Below are positions 8,821 to 17,000 of a DNA stretch of 64,000 nt, one piece after another (the first letter of the stretch is position 1; each line of letters opens with the position of its first letter). The DNA is from Pseudomonadota bacterium (GTDB lineage: Bacteria; Myxococcota_A; UBA9160; SZUA-336), in contig QJZC01000053.1 of assembly GCA_003247575.1 (NCBI GenBank), positions 62,001 to 126,000 on the forward strand. Direction: 5' to 3'. Both the position numbers and the translations under genes were made by a program. Below the pieces are notes generated by a model, which did not search any database, had not been told where the DNA came from, and saw only the letters and a list, made by a program, of their open reading frames with translations.

Positions 8821-10173
8821 CTAGCCCTCTCCCGCCACGATGAACAACCGGACGTTCGCTTCCTGGTACGCGCCGAGCGCCAGCCCCAGCGAGCGTTCTT
8901 CGAGCACACGCTTCCAGATCGCCCCGGACGCCGTCCGCGAGTCGATGCGGAAGAATGCAAACCCCGGCTTCGGCCCGACGTCGATCGGCGCGGCCGGCAG
9001 ATGTTCGAGGCTCGCACCGCGCACCGCCAACTTCACCATGAACTCGACGTGCGATACCGCTCCGAGCTTGGCCTCGTGCGTCACCAGTCGCACCAGCTCC
9101 GAGGTCTCCAGGTCGGTGCGCACGGCGAGGTAGAAGCTGTTCTCCGGTCGCAGGAGCTCGCTCTGGAGATCGAATGCGGCATAGGCTCGGTGGCGAGCGG
9201 AATACTCGAGTGGAATCTCGTGGGCGCGGTCCGCGAGCTCGCGGTCCAAGGTCGCGTCGATCATGTCGAGCAGCGCAGTGAAGCAGCCGAACGGATCCTC
9301 GTGATCGTAGCGAGGGAAGCGGAGCTCACCCGCGGGGTCGGGCTCCAAGGCAAGCAGGCTCGAAGCGACCTCGAGCAGCACCGTGTACACCTGAAACGGA
9401 ATCGCGTGCCCACTCGACAACAGGTGATCGAGCACGGGCGCCAGGCGGCCCAAGGTGTAGCCGAGCAGGATTCTCGGTAGATCCGCCATCACCAGGGCAT
9501 CGCGCCGCGAAACCACGAGCCGGAGCTTTCCGAGCATCCGCTGGACGATGCTCTCGACGTGCTGGTGCAGCGCCGGCCAGGCCTGCAACTGGAGCAGCGG
9601 TGGAGCATAGCTCGCACGAATGCGATAGGGCTGCGCCGACCTACCCGTCGCCTCCACCTCGGCGAGCTTGATCACATCGTAGTCGTCGAGCTCCGGCTCC
9701 TCACCGGACAGGAAGACCCGGACATTGGGCCAGAGAAAGGGCACGGGAGCCCGCTCGCTCGGCTCCCCTTGGTCGGCAGTCTCCTGCTCCCGGATCCAGT
9801 AGCGCACGTGCCGCTCGCGCTGCGTCACATCGGTAAAGCTCGCCTCCGCATCGCTCTCCCGCTTGAGCCCGACATAGATCGTCAGGAAGTCGAGCGCCTT
9901 GTCGAACTTGCGCATCTCGATCGATGCCCGATCCGGACAACGCACGATCGTTCCGTCCTGCCACACCAGGCAGAGATGCTGGATCGAAATCGTCCCCCCG
10001 GAGAGCGCCTGCTCGTCGAGAACGAGCTCGACGAGCCCCCAGTGAAAGGGATTCGAAAGTCGCATGTGATAGGCGACGCGCGCCTCGACCCCGGCATCCT
10101 GCTGCTGCAGGTGTTGGGGAAGCAGAAACATACCCTCGGGCCATGCGACCCGGTTCCATCCGCGCGCACGCAT
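8821..10173 (-). CDS. tssK: type VI secretion baseplate protein TssK
   Basis: About 450 residues from the ATG at 10171-10173, five bases after the tssJ stop. The N-terminus has the family hallmark VAWPEGMFLLPQHLQQQD, followed by the expected GLVELVLDEQAL stretch. The C-terminal part has KPGFAFFRID. TssK is a trimer that connects the cytoplasmic baseplate to the TssJLM membrane complex. The remaining baseplate genes (tssE, tssF, tssG) are not in this window. Confidence 0.95.
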   Translation of the reverse strand: MRARGWNRVAWPEGMFLLPQHLQQQDAGVEARVAYHMRLSNPFHWGLVELVLDEQALSGGTISIQHLCLVWQDGTIVRCPDRASIEMRKFDKALDFLTIYVGLKRESDAEASFTDVTQRERHVRYWIREQETADQGEPSERAPVPFLWPNVRVFLSGEEPELDDYDVIKLAEVEATGRSAQPYRIRASYAPPLLQLQAWPALHQHVESIVQRMLGKLRLVVSRRDALVMADLPRILLGYTLGRLAPVLDHLLSSGHAIPFQVYTVLLEVASSLLALEPDPAGELRFPRYDHEDPFGCFTALLDMIDATLDRELADRAHEIPLEYSARHRAYAAFDLQSELLRPENSFYLAVRTDLETSELVRLVTHEAKLGAVSHVEFMVKLAVRGASLEHLPAAPIDVGPKPGFAFFRIDSRTASGAIWKRVLEERSLGLALGAYQEANVRLFIVAGEG

Positions 10174-10178
10174 ACGAC

Positions 10179-10649
10179 TCACTCCACCCGCAAGGACCGA
10201 ATCGACATGTAGAGTCTGGGCGTGCGCCGCCCGCACACCGCCCGCACGGTGACCGAGCGCGTCCCGTCGGCGTCTCCCGGTCTACGGTAGTAGTCTGCGA
10301 GAATGCCGAGCTCGCGCGTGTCCGCGGAGAAGGCGCGCTCGAAGACGTAGTCGTCCTGTCCAGGAAAGACGGTCAGCTCGATCGGCGCTGGCTGCGTCAT
10401 TCCCGGGGGGAGCGCGCCGGCGAGCAGGTCCTCTACCGAAGTCTCCGCGAACCCGAGAGCATCGGAGACCGGGTAGATGCGCAGACTGGTCGCGTGCGGC
10501 TCCCCCTCGTACAGGTTCATACTCACATCGGAGCGGATACTCAGGCAGGCCTGGCCGGGCGTCTGACAACTGGCCACGGTCAGCAGCAAGAGTAGGATTC
10601 CCCAGTGATCGATTCTGGAAACCAACCTGTTCATAGAGATACTGCTCAC
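10179..10649 (-). CDS. tssJ: type VI secretion outer-membrane lipoprotein TssJ
   Basis: 156 residues with a lipoprotein signal ending in LTVASC, the right size for TssJ. The mature part keeps the family pattern of a small beta-sandwich: SDVSMNLYEGEPHATSLRIY near the start, then DLLAG, a VFPGQ-type loop and LGILADYYRR. The GTG at 10647-10649 follows a GGAG at normal distance; the ATG five codons later is the alternative. It is the first gene of the minus-strand unit tssJ-tssK-tssL-tssM and caps the membrane complex at the outer membrane. Confidence 0.88.
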   Translation of the reverse strand: MSSISMNRLVSRIDHWGILLLLLTVASCQTPGQACLSIRSDVSMNLYEGEPHATSLRIYPVSDALGFAETSVEDLLAGALPPGMTQPAPIELTVFPGQDDYVFERAFSADTRELGILADYYRRPGDADGTRSVTVRAVCGRRTPRLYMSIRSLRVE

Positions 10650-10895
10650 GGAGATCTCCAGCGCCGGCAGGAGCTGGACCGGATCGCAGAAGCCGTATCC
10701 ACGCGAGCCCGTGGTACCGACACCTGCACATCGACTGATTGTCTAGGACACCGCTGCGAACCAGGCATTGCGCCCGCGCGCTTCCGAGCGGCGGCGCTAA
10801 CATGCCAGTCCGGGATGCCTCGAGCAAGCTGCTGACTCGTATCAGTCGCCGAGCCGATGTCATGACTGTCTCACTAACAGGAGTCGAACACCACC
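10650..10895. promoter_or_regulatory. divergent intergenic region between tssJ and the kinase gene
   Basis: 246 bases between two divergent starts must hold the promoters for the secretion operon and for the kinase. AGGAG (10879-10883) lies 12 bases before the kinase ATG. I could not identify convincing -35/-10 or sigma-54 elements. Confidence 0.35.
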
Positions 10896-12416
10896 ATGCC
10901 TGAAGCCCGAGACGCGAACGCCGACGTCATCGACCTCGCCGCCCGCGCGCTGCGCACACCATGGTCGGGCATTCTGGGCGCGCGCTGTCCGGCCTGCTTC
11001 GCGACACCCGATGTGGCACTGGAGTCTCACCCTGGGCACGAACGCCCCTCTTGCAGCGAGACCGACCGCAGCGAGGACCGCGCGTGTGCATTCTGCGGTT
11101 GGTCCACCGACCTCGCGACCCAAAGCGGCGCGCAGGATCCAACGCAGGCGTGCCTGGCCGCCGGCACGGCCCTGCGCGACGAGTTCATCGTCGGGCGCAC
11201 CCTCGGCAAGGGAGGCTTCGGAATCACCTATCTCGCGTGGGACGCGCGGCTACGTCGCAGGCGTGCAATCAAGGAGTTCTTTCCGAGCGGGGTCGCGCTT
11301 CGCGGTGCGGACGGCATCGCTGTCGAAGCAGCGCCCGAACGCGATGAGCTCTTCCGCACCGGCATCTCCGAATACCTGAGCGAGGCGCAGGTCCTGGCTC
11401 GCTTCGAGCGCCACCCGTGCATCGTTTCCCCCGTGTCCTTCTTCGAGTGCAACGGAACCGCATACCTGGTGATGGAGTACCTCCAGGGCGAGACACTGAG
11501 CTCCTACGTGCTCCGAAATGGTGGCCGAATCGCGTTCGAGCACGCGCGCCACTTCTTGTACCCGATCCTCGATGCACTCACTGCCGTGCACTCGAACGAC
11601 ATGATCCATCGAGACGTGACACCCGACAACATCTTCCTGACCGTCGACGGCGCCACCAAGCTGATCGACTTCGGCGCCGCACGGCAGTCGCTCGCCCGAG
11701 CCGACGACGGTTCGAGAATCGTTCTTCGCGACCGCTACGCTCCGCCCGAACAATATCGATCCTCGAGTCCTCCCGGTGCCTGGACCGACGTGTACGCGTT
11801 CTGTGCGACCTTCTACTTCGCCATCACCGGACGCCCGCCGCCCCCAGCACTCGAGCGCGAAGTCAACGACGAGCTCGAAGAGCCGTCGCGGCTCGGCGTG
11901 AGCATCCCAGCCGCGGCGCAGAGCGCACTCCTGCGCGGCCTCTCGCTGCATGGCTGGGAGCGGCCCGATCTCTCCGAGCTGGGGCTCGCCTTGCTCGATC
12001 ACACTCCACCCGCTGCAGCCGACCGACCAGGACGAGGCCCGGTCGGCTGGACCGCCCGCAGCGCCGCGGACTCCGGCACCTGGAGGAATCCCGGTCCCTG
12101 GCCCAACTCGCGCGACGAGGCGCGGGAGCCCAGCCGCGACGATCCTCGCCGGCGTCCAGCGCTCGAGGCGATTCGGATCGATCCCGCCCCGCTCGCAGCC
12201 ATGACCGTCTCCTCCGCGCACTCCCCCTCACTGGGGCGTCGGATCGCTGCCTGTGGAGCCGGCGTGTTCGTCTCGGTGTCGGTACTCGGCTGGGTCTGGC
12301 TCGACGCGCGCGAGGAATCGATCGCGGATTGGGCGAACTTCCTCCAGCTGTGGATCGCGCGCGAGATGGGTGCCGACTTGCTTCGAGCACCCGACTCGGA
12401 TCCACGCACCCCCTAG
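10896..12416 (+). CDS. Ser/Thr protein kinase with N-terminal zinc ribbon (PpkA-like)
   Basis: 506 residues. An N-terminal Cys pair set, CPAC (31-34) and CAFC (64-67), looks like a zinc ribbon. The Hanks-type kinase domain follows with GKGGFG (104-109), the IKEFFP lysine motif (125-130), an HRDVTPDN catalytic loop near 238-245 and DFGAAR near 258. The activation segment contains RDRYAPPEQY. After a proline-rich linker a single transmembrane helix lies at about 447-469, with a short outer tail. The kinase therefore faces the cytoplasm. It is divergent from the tssJ operon, which encodes a PP2C enzyme and two FHA proteins, so it is probably the PpkA-like activator of that secretion system. Confidence 0.9.
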   Translation: MPEARDANADVIDLAARALRTPWSGILGARCPACFATPDVALESHPGHERPSCSETDRSEDRACAFCGWSTDLATQSGAQDPTQACLAAGTALRDEFIVGRTLGKGGFGITYLAWDARLRRRRAIKEFFPSGVALRGADGIAVEAAPERDELFRTGISEYLSEAQVLARFERHPCIVSPVSFFECNGTAYLVMEYLQGETLSSYVLRNGGRIAFEHARHFLYPILDALTAVHSNDMIHRDVTPDNIFLTVDGATKLIDFGAARQSLARADDGSRIVLRDRYAPPEQYRSSSPPGAWTDVYAFCATFYFAITGRPPPPALEREVNDELEEPSRLGVSIPAAAQSALLRGLSLHGWERPDLSELGLALLDHTPPAAADRPGRGPVGWTARSAADSGTWRNPGPWPNSRDEAREPSRDDPRRRPALEAIRIDPAPLAAMTVSSAHSPSLGRRIAACGAGVFVSVSVLGWVWLDAREESIADWANFLQLWIAREMGADLLRAPDSDPRTP

Positions 12417-12532
12417 ACCGCTTGCCTGCGTGCCGCTCGGTCTGGTATGCCCACGGACACGATCGACCTCGCAAATGAGGCTTGCTCGTGCACCGCAGTC
12501 CTCCGGTAGGACTGAACCAGGGGGATCGGACG

Positions 12533-13669
12533 ATGAAGCGAAGGCAATTCCTCAAGGGTGCCGCCATCGCCGCAGTGGCTGGCGGCGCCACGGCGTGCGG
12601 TCGCGGCGAGTCGTCGAAGTCGGAACAAGGGGGGCCGTCCGCGAGCTCCAGCTCGCAGCGGCAGGCCCTTCGCTGGCGACTCGTCTCGAGCTTCCCCCGC
12701 GCACTCGACACCATCTACGGTGCCTCGGAAACCCTGTCCACCGAGCTCGATCGCCTCTCCGAGGGCCGCTTCAAGCTTCGCTGCTATCCCGCCGGTGAGA
12801 TCGTTCCCGGCCTGCAGGTCCTCGACGCAGTTCAGCAGGGCACCGTCCAGGTCGGCCAGACTGCGAGCTACTACTACACGGGCAAGAACCCGGCTCTCGC
12901 ATTCGACACCGCAGTGCCGTTCGGGCTGACCGCGCGGCAGCAAGCGGCCTGGTTGCTCGAAGGCGGCGGCCAGGAACTCCTGCGACCCCTCTTCGCCGAT
13001 TTCGGCGTCCGACAGTTCTTCGCCGGGAGCACCGGGGCCCAGATGGGTGGGTGGTTCAACAAGAGCATCGATTCTCCGGCGGACATCCAGGGCCTGAAGA
13101 TGCGGATTCCCGGTCAGGGCGGAGACGTGATGAGCCGCCTCGGAGCGACCGTTCAAGTCCTGAGCGGCGGCGACATCTACCCTGCCCTCGAGCGGGGCGC
13201 GATCGACGCGACCGAGTGGATCGGTCCCTACGACGACGAGAAGCTCGGATTCCACAAGGTGGCGCGTTACTACTATTACCCCGGATGGTGGGAGCCGGGC
13301 CCCGCTTTGAGCTTCTACGTGAATCAGACGGCATGGGACAGCTTGCCGGCAGACTACCAGGCCATGTTCGAGCTGGCCTCCGAGCGCGCCGCGCTGCGCA
13401 TGCAAGCCAAGTACGATGCCAAGAATCCTCCTGCGATGGCCCGACTGAAGCAGGCCGGGGTCGAGTTCCGCCCGTTCAGCGACGCGGTCATGCAGGCGGC
13501 CAGCAAGGAATCCCGCGCGCTCCTCGACGAGCTCGCGGCACAGGACGCGACCTTCAAGAAGATCTACGAGGCTTGGAGTCAGTTCCGCAGCGCCAGCTTC
13601 GACTGGTTCAGCACCGCCGAGCTCTCCTACGCGCGCTTCAGCTTCTCTCCCCAGGCGCTCAGTCGATGA
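12533..13669 (+). CDS. dctP: TRAP transporter substrate-binding protein (DctP-like), Tat/lipoprotein signal
   Basis: About 378 residues from the ATG at 12533-12535, after a GGGGGA-type ribosome site. The signal peptide begins MKRRQFLKGAAIAAVAGG and ends in ATAC, combining a twin-arginine motif with a lipobox. The mature protein matches DctP-family receptors: SFPRALDTIYGA, FKLRCYPAGEIVPG, GIDSPADIQGLKMR-type middle and GAIDATEWIGPYDD. It binds an anionic solute in the periplasm and hands it to the DctQM permease. A plausible permease, dctM/dctQ, lies at 17001-18910 on the other strand, separated by an ABC exporter cluster. A small hairpin (CAGTCCT/AGGACTG, 12496-12514) lies in the leader. Confidence 0.88.
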   Translation: MKRRQFLKGAAIAAVAGGATACGRGESSKSEQGGPSASSSSQRQALRWRLVSSFPRALDTIYGASETLSTELDRLSEGRFKLRCYPAGEIVPGLQVLDAVQQGTVQVGQTASYYYTGKNPALAFDTAVPFGLTARQQAAWLLEGGGQELLRPLFADFGVRQFFAGSTGAQMGGWFNKSIDSPADIQGLKMRIPGQGGDVMSRLGATVQVLSGGDIYPALERGAIDATEWIGPYDDEKLGFHKVARYYYYPGWWEPGPALSFYVNQTAWDSLPADYQAMFELASERAALRMQAKYDAKNPPAMARLKQAGVEFRPFSDAVMQAASKESRALLDELAAQDATFKKIYEAWSQFRSASFDWFSTAELSYARFSFSPQALSR

Positions 13670-14228
13670 GTGCCCAAAGCTGCCGACGGCTGTGGCGATC
13701 GAGCCGTTCGGCGGGCGGCACCCAGAAGATGTCGCCCTGCACGTCCTCGACCAACCAGCCACCGCTCTCGCTCGGACGCAGGAAGGTGTCCCGCGCCGTC
13801 TGAAAGGTTCGCAGCCCACTACGCGTACGAACACGGAACAGCCGAATCTCGAAGTCGTCCTCGACTCGCTCGACCGACATCACCTCGAACACCATGCTCG
13901 CTTCGACGAGCGCCTGTTCGAGCGCACTGCGCGAGGCCGAATCGAGTGCGGCCGGCTCGCGAATCAGAGCCACTTCGCGGTTCTCGGCGTCGCGCAGACT
14001 GATGTAGCGCGCGGACGCCGACCACGGGAAGCAGCGGCACAGCCGCACGGGCACGGCCTCACCGTGCGCATGGGCAATCAGCTGGCCATCCGAACGGTAC
14101 TCGAGTGCGGGAACTGTCGCCCCACTTGCATCCCGCTCGGTGCTGCGTGACGTGACCGCCCGAAGCGGAAGCTTCGATCGATCTGCAACGGCGGGCCCGG
14201 GCTTCACTCGCGAATCCACCTGGGTCAT
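13659..14228 (-). CDS. DUF1854 family protein next to ABC exporter
   Basis: About 189 residues from the ATG at 14226-14228, which has an AGGAGGA site at good distance. The C-terminal two thirds (EVALIREPAALDSASR through VEDVQGDIFWVPP) match the DUF1854 pattern: an acidic/aromatic beta-rich domain with RTRSG and LVEDVQGD. DUF1854 genes are commonly found beside one particular group of ABC transporters, some of which sit near cyanophycin genes; no cyanophycin gene is seen here. It lies directly downstream of the ABC gene with 23 bases between, so the two are probably one operon. The 3' end overlaps the end of the convergent dctP gene by 11 bases. Confidence 0.72.
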   Translation of the reverse strand: MTQVDSRVKPGPAVADRSKLPLRAVTSRSTERDASGATVPALEYRSDGQLIAHAHGEAVPVRLCRCFPWSASARYISLRDAENREVALIREPAALDSASRSALEQALVEASMVFEVMSVERVEDDFEIRLFRVRTRSGLRTFQTARDTFLRPSESGGWLVEDVQGDIFWVPPAERLDRHSRRQLWALID

Positions 14229-14251
14229 GCTTGTCCTCCTCGCGTCCGGGA

Positions 14252-16528
14252 CTATGCGCCCAGATGCAGCTGGTGTTGCAGTTCGTGCAGATGGCGGTAT
14301 ACACCGCCATCCACTGCCAGTAGCTCTGCATGGCTTCCGCACTCGACGATCCGACCGTCCTTGACGACGAGCAACCGATCCGCGCGCCTCAAGGTGGACA
14401 GGCGATGCGCGATCGCAATGACGGTCCGTCCAGTAACCAGCCGGTCGAGTGCCTCTTGAATGTTGTGCTCGGTCTCCGTATCGACCGCAGAGGTCGCCTC
14501 GTCGAGAATGAGGATGCGCGGGTTCGCAAGCACGGCACGCGCGATCGAGATTCGCTGCCGCTCTCCTCCAGACAGAGTCTGCCCGCGCTCGCCGACGATG
14601 GTGTCGTAGCCGTAGCGCATCGCGCAGACGAAATCGTGTGCATTCGCCGCGCGCGCCGCTTCGACCACCTCGTCATGGGCAGCATCCGGGCGCCCGTACC
14701 GGATGTTCTCGAGGACACTGCCCTGGAACAGGTAAGGGTCCTGCAGAACCATCCCAATCTGCGAGCGAAAGTGACCGGATGCGAGCTCGCGCAGATCGGT
14801 GCCGTCCACCCGAATGGCACCTCCAGTCACATCGTAGAATCGTGCGAGCAGCGCGATGAGGGTCGTCTTTCCACCGCCCGACGGCCCCACCAGACCGATC
14901 ATCTCACCCACTCCAACCTTGAACGAGACGCCGCGCAGAATCTGCCGCGTACCGTCGTAGCTGAAGCTCACGTCATCGAACTCGAGCTCACCGCATACCC
15001 GAAGCCGCACCGGGTCGGGTCGATCGACCACATCCGGACGGCTGTCGAGCACCTCGAACACTCGGTGAGCAGAGCTGGTGGCTCGGTTCATCACGCGAGT
15101 CATCTGTCCTACGATCTCGATCGGATGCACGAACATCGTCGCGTAGAGCAGGAACGACACGAATACGCCTGCGCTGAGCGGCGGGCCGAGCACGCTCCCA
15201 TCTTGCAGTAGGCGCGGCAAGGCGAACATCCAGACACCGATCATCGTAAAGTGAACCAATCCCATGGCAACCGGCCAGAAGCGCGTCCAGATCCGATGGA
15301 CGTCGTTGAACTCGTCGGTGGCTCCGTAGTTCCGCTCTGCGAATCGCGCTTCCTCGCGGTCGCTCGCGTCGAACGCCTTCACGACGCGCATTCCCGGGAT
15401 CGTGTCCGACACGATGTCGGTTACACGTGACCACTTCCGCCAAGCTCGCAGAAACACGCGCTCCATCCGCTTTCCGTGCGCGAAGATGGCGCAGCAAACG
15501 AAGGGAACTGGCAGGATCATCACGATCCCGAGGCGCCAGTCGAGGTAGAGCAACACACCGCTCAACCCGAGCAGCATCACGACCGAGAGCGAGACATCTA
15601 CCACCCCGAGCGCCAAGAACTCCCACAGCCGGTCCGTGTCCGAGCTGACACGTGTGATGAGGCTTCCCGTCTTCATGCGCGTGAAGAACGCCATCGAGAG
15701 ATCCTGCAGATGCCGGTACAAGTCGGTGCGCAGATCCCTCGCGACGAGCTCCCCGAGAATCGCCATGAGACGCAGACGCACGAATGCACACAGCTGACGC
15801 AGCGCGTACGCGATCGCCATGGCACCGACCGCCAGCCACGCAGCGGTGAACGCGCGCGCGCGGGTGAGCTGGCCGTTTTGCACTGGGTCGATCACTTGAT
15901 CGATCAGGTAGCCCGAGAGCAGCGGCGGCAGCAGGGACGCCAGAGTGATCAGGAAGGCCGCACCCATTCCAATAGCGAGCTGGCGGCGATACGGGTCGAG
16001 ATAGCCGAGCAAGCGCCAGAGCACCGAGAGCTTCTGTGTCGAGAAGAGCGCCTGCGCGTCTCTGATCGGGCGCATCAGGGACTCCGCGTACATCTGATCG
16101 GCGTCGCCCAGCTCGACGTGTCGCCCCTCGAGCTGTTGCTCGAGCACGAAGGCTACATGGTCTACGGAGCGGCGTTGGCGATGACTGAAGCGATGCACCA
16201 TACGCGCCGGGGCGGTCCCCGCCGGCAGCAGTCGCAACACGTTGCAGGAGAGGCCCGTGTCCAGGCGAACCGCAGCAAGCTCCTCGCGGCGCCAGGATCG
16301 AAGCTCACCGCTAGGCAGAACGTGTGTGATCCACGTGCGCGTAAGCACCAGCCAGCTGTGCACGAACTCGAGCTTCGCATCGAGATCGATCAGGGCGTAG
16401 AGCTCGATCGGCTCCGAGAGCTCGCGCTCGATGAGCGCGCGTAGCGGAGCCGGCAGCACCGCAGGCTGATCGGTGTAGCGCTCGATGGCCTCGCGATCTA
16501 GGAGGAAGGAGGAATTCGAAGGGAGCAT
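14252..16528 (-). CDS. ABC transporter, fused permease and ATP-binding domains
   Basis: 758 residues. An unusual N-terminal region of about 165 residues, with no Cys/His protease motif, precedes a six-helix type-1 exporter membrane domain (about 185-480). The ATP-binding domain has Walker A GPSGGGKTT (about 546), the signature LSGGERQRISIARA (about 652), Walker B LILDEATSAVD (about 674) and the H-loop IAHRLST. The whole exporter half is on one chain and would work as a homodimer. The N-terminal domain contains TWITHVLPSGEL, similar in style to the DUF1854 partner encoded downstream. A small GYG-rich ORF (16597-16863) lies 68 bases upstream on the same strand and could encode its cargo. The substrate is unknown. 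Confidence 0.9.
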   Translation of the reverse strand: MLPSNSSFLLDREAIERYTDQPAVLPAPLRALIERELSEPIELYALIDLDAKLEFVHSWLVLTRTWITHVLPSGELRSWRREELAAVRLDTGLSCNVLRLLPAGTAPARMVHRFSHRQRRSVDHVAFVLEQQLEGRHVELGDADQMYAESLMRPIRDAQALFSTQKLSVLWRLLGYLDPYRRQLAIGMGAAFLITLASLLPPLLSGYLIDQVIDPVQNGQLTRARAFTAAWLAVGAMAIAYALRQLCAFVRLRLMAILGELVARDLRTDLYRHLQDLSMAFFTRMKTGSLITRVSSDTDRLWEFLALGVVDVSLSVVMLLGLSGVLLYLDWRLGIVMILPVPFVCCAIFAHGKRMERVFLRAWRKWSRVTDIVSDTIPGMRVVKAFDASDREEARFAERNYGATDEFNDVHRIWTRFWPVAMGLVHFTMIGVWMFALPRLLQDGSVLGPPLSAGVFVSFLLYATMFVHPIEIVGQMTRVMNRATSSAHRVFEVLDSRPDVVDRPDPVRLRVCGELEFDDVSFSYDGTRQILRGVSFKVGVGEMIGLVGPSGGGKTTLIALLARFYDVTGGAIRVDGTDLRELASGHFRSQIGMVLQDPYLFQGSVLENIRYGRPDAAHDEVVEAARAANAHDFVCAMRYGYDTIVGERGQTLSGGERQRISIARAVLANPRILILDEATSAVDTETEHNIQEALDRLVTGRTVIAIAHRLSTLRRADRLLVVKDGRIVECGSHAELLAVDGGVYRHLHELQHQLHLGA

Positions 16529-16596
16529 GTCGTGTCTCTCTCGTCGGCGGTCCGGAAACTCTCTGGAGCTTCCGGTGTCGCGCCGAGTGAGACGCG

Positions 16597-16863
16597 TCAG
16601 TTCCTAGGAAGCTCCCCCAGGTGCGGCAGAATCTTGCCGCGATCGCTCTGCCTGCCCCGAACAAGGGCGCGACGGCGAAGGGTGACCGAGGTGGACGGAA
16701 CAGCGATGCTCGTCTCTACCCACCCTTCCAAGCCGTAGCCCTGGTCCTGGTCCAAGCCGTAGCCCAGATCCGAGCCGTAGCAGCGGCGCGAACCAGAGAC
16801 GACGGAGGTAACGAGTGCCCCGGGCGTGCGCAGTTCGGACGTTGATAGGGTGATGCGTTTCAT
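16597..16863 (-). CDS. hypothetical small GYG-repeat peptide upstream of ABC exporter
   Basis: 88 codons, ATG at 16861-16863. The N-terminal 25 residues (MKRITLSTSELRTPGALVTS...) look like a leader. A central stretch carries three imperfect repeats centred on YGSDLG, YGLDQDQG and YGLEG, followed by a basic C-terminal half. The DNA shows matching imperfect tandem repeats of AAGCCGTAGCC (complementary strand) around 16729-16786. It lies on the same strand as, and just upstream of, the ABC exporter/DUF1854 pair. I do not recognise a family. The aromatic-glycine repeats and neighbouring exporter are compatible with an exported or modified peptide, but no modifying enzyme is nearby. There is no clear ribosome site, so it may not be translated. 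Confidence 0.45.
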   Translation of the reverse strand: MKRITLSTSELRTPGALVTSVVSGSRRCYGSDLGYGLDQDQGYGLEGWVETSIAVPSTSVTLRRRALVRGRQSDRGKILPHLGELPRN

Positions 16864-17000
16864 CGCGTGGTCATTCCTAGAGAAACACAGCCAGCTAGTT
16901 TAGTCGGATCTTCGAAGGTTGCAAGCCGGAGGACTGACTGTGATCCAGCTCACTCGACTCTCTACGCAGACGACTGCCGCACCCGCGAGACTGCCGTGTG

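Noticed and set aside
12413..13834. Antisense frame opposite dctP.
   Set aside because: The plus strand carries a clear Tat signal and DctP motifs; the antisense product resembles no protein.
13659..16528. The ABC/DUF1854 pair as part of a cyanophycin locus.
   Set aside because: No cyanophycin synthetase or cyanophycinase gene is visible within the window.
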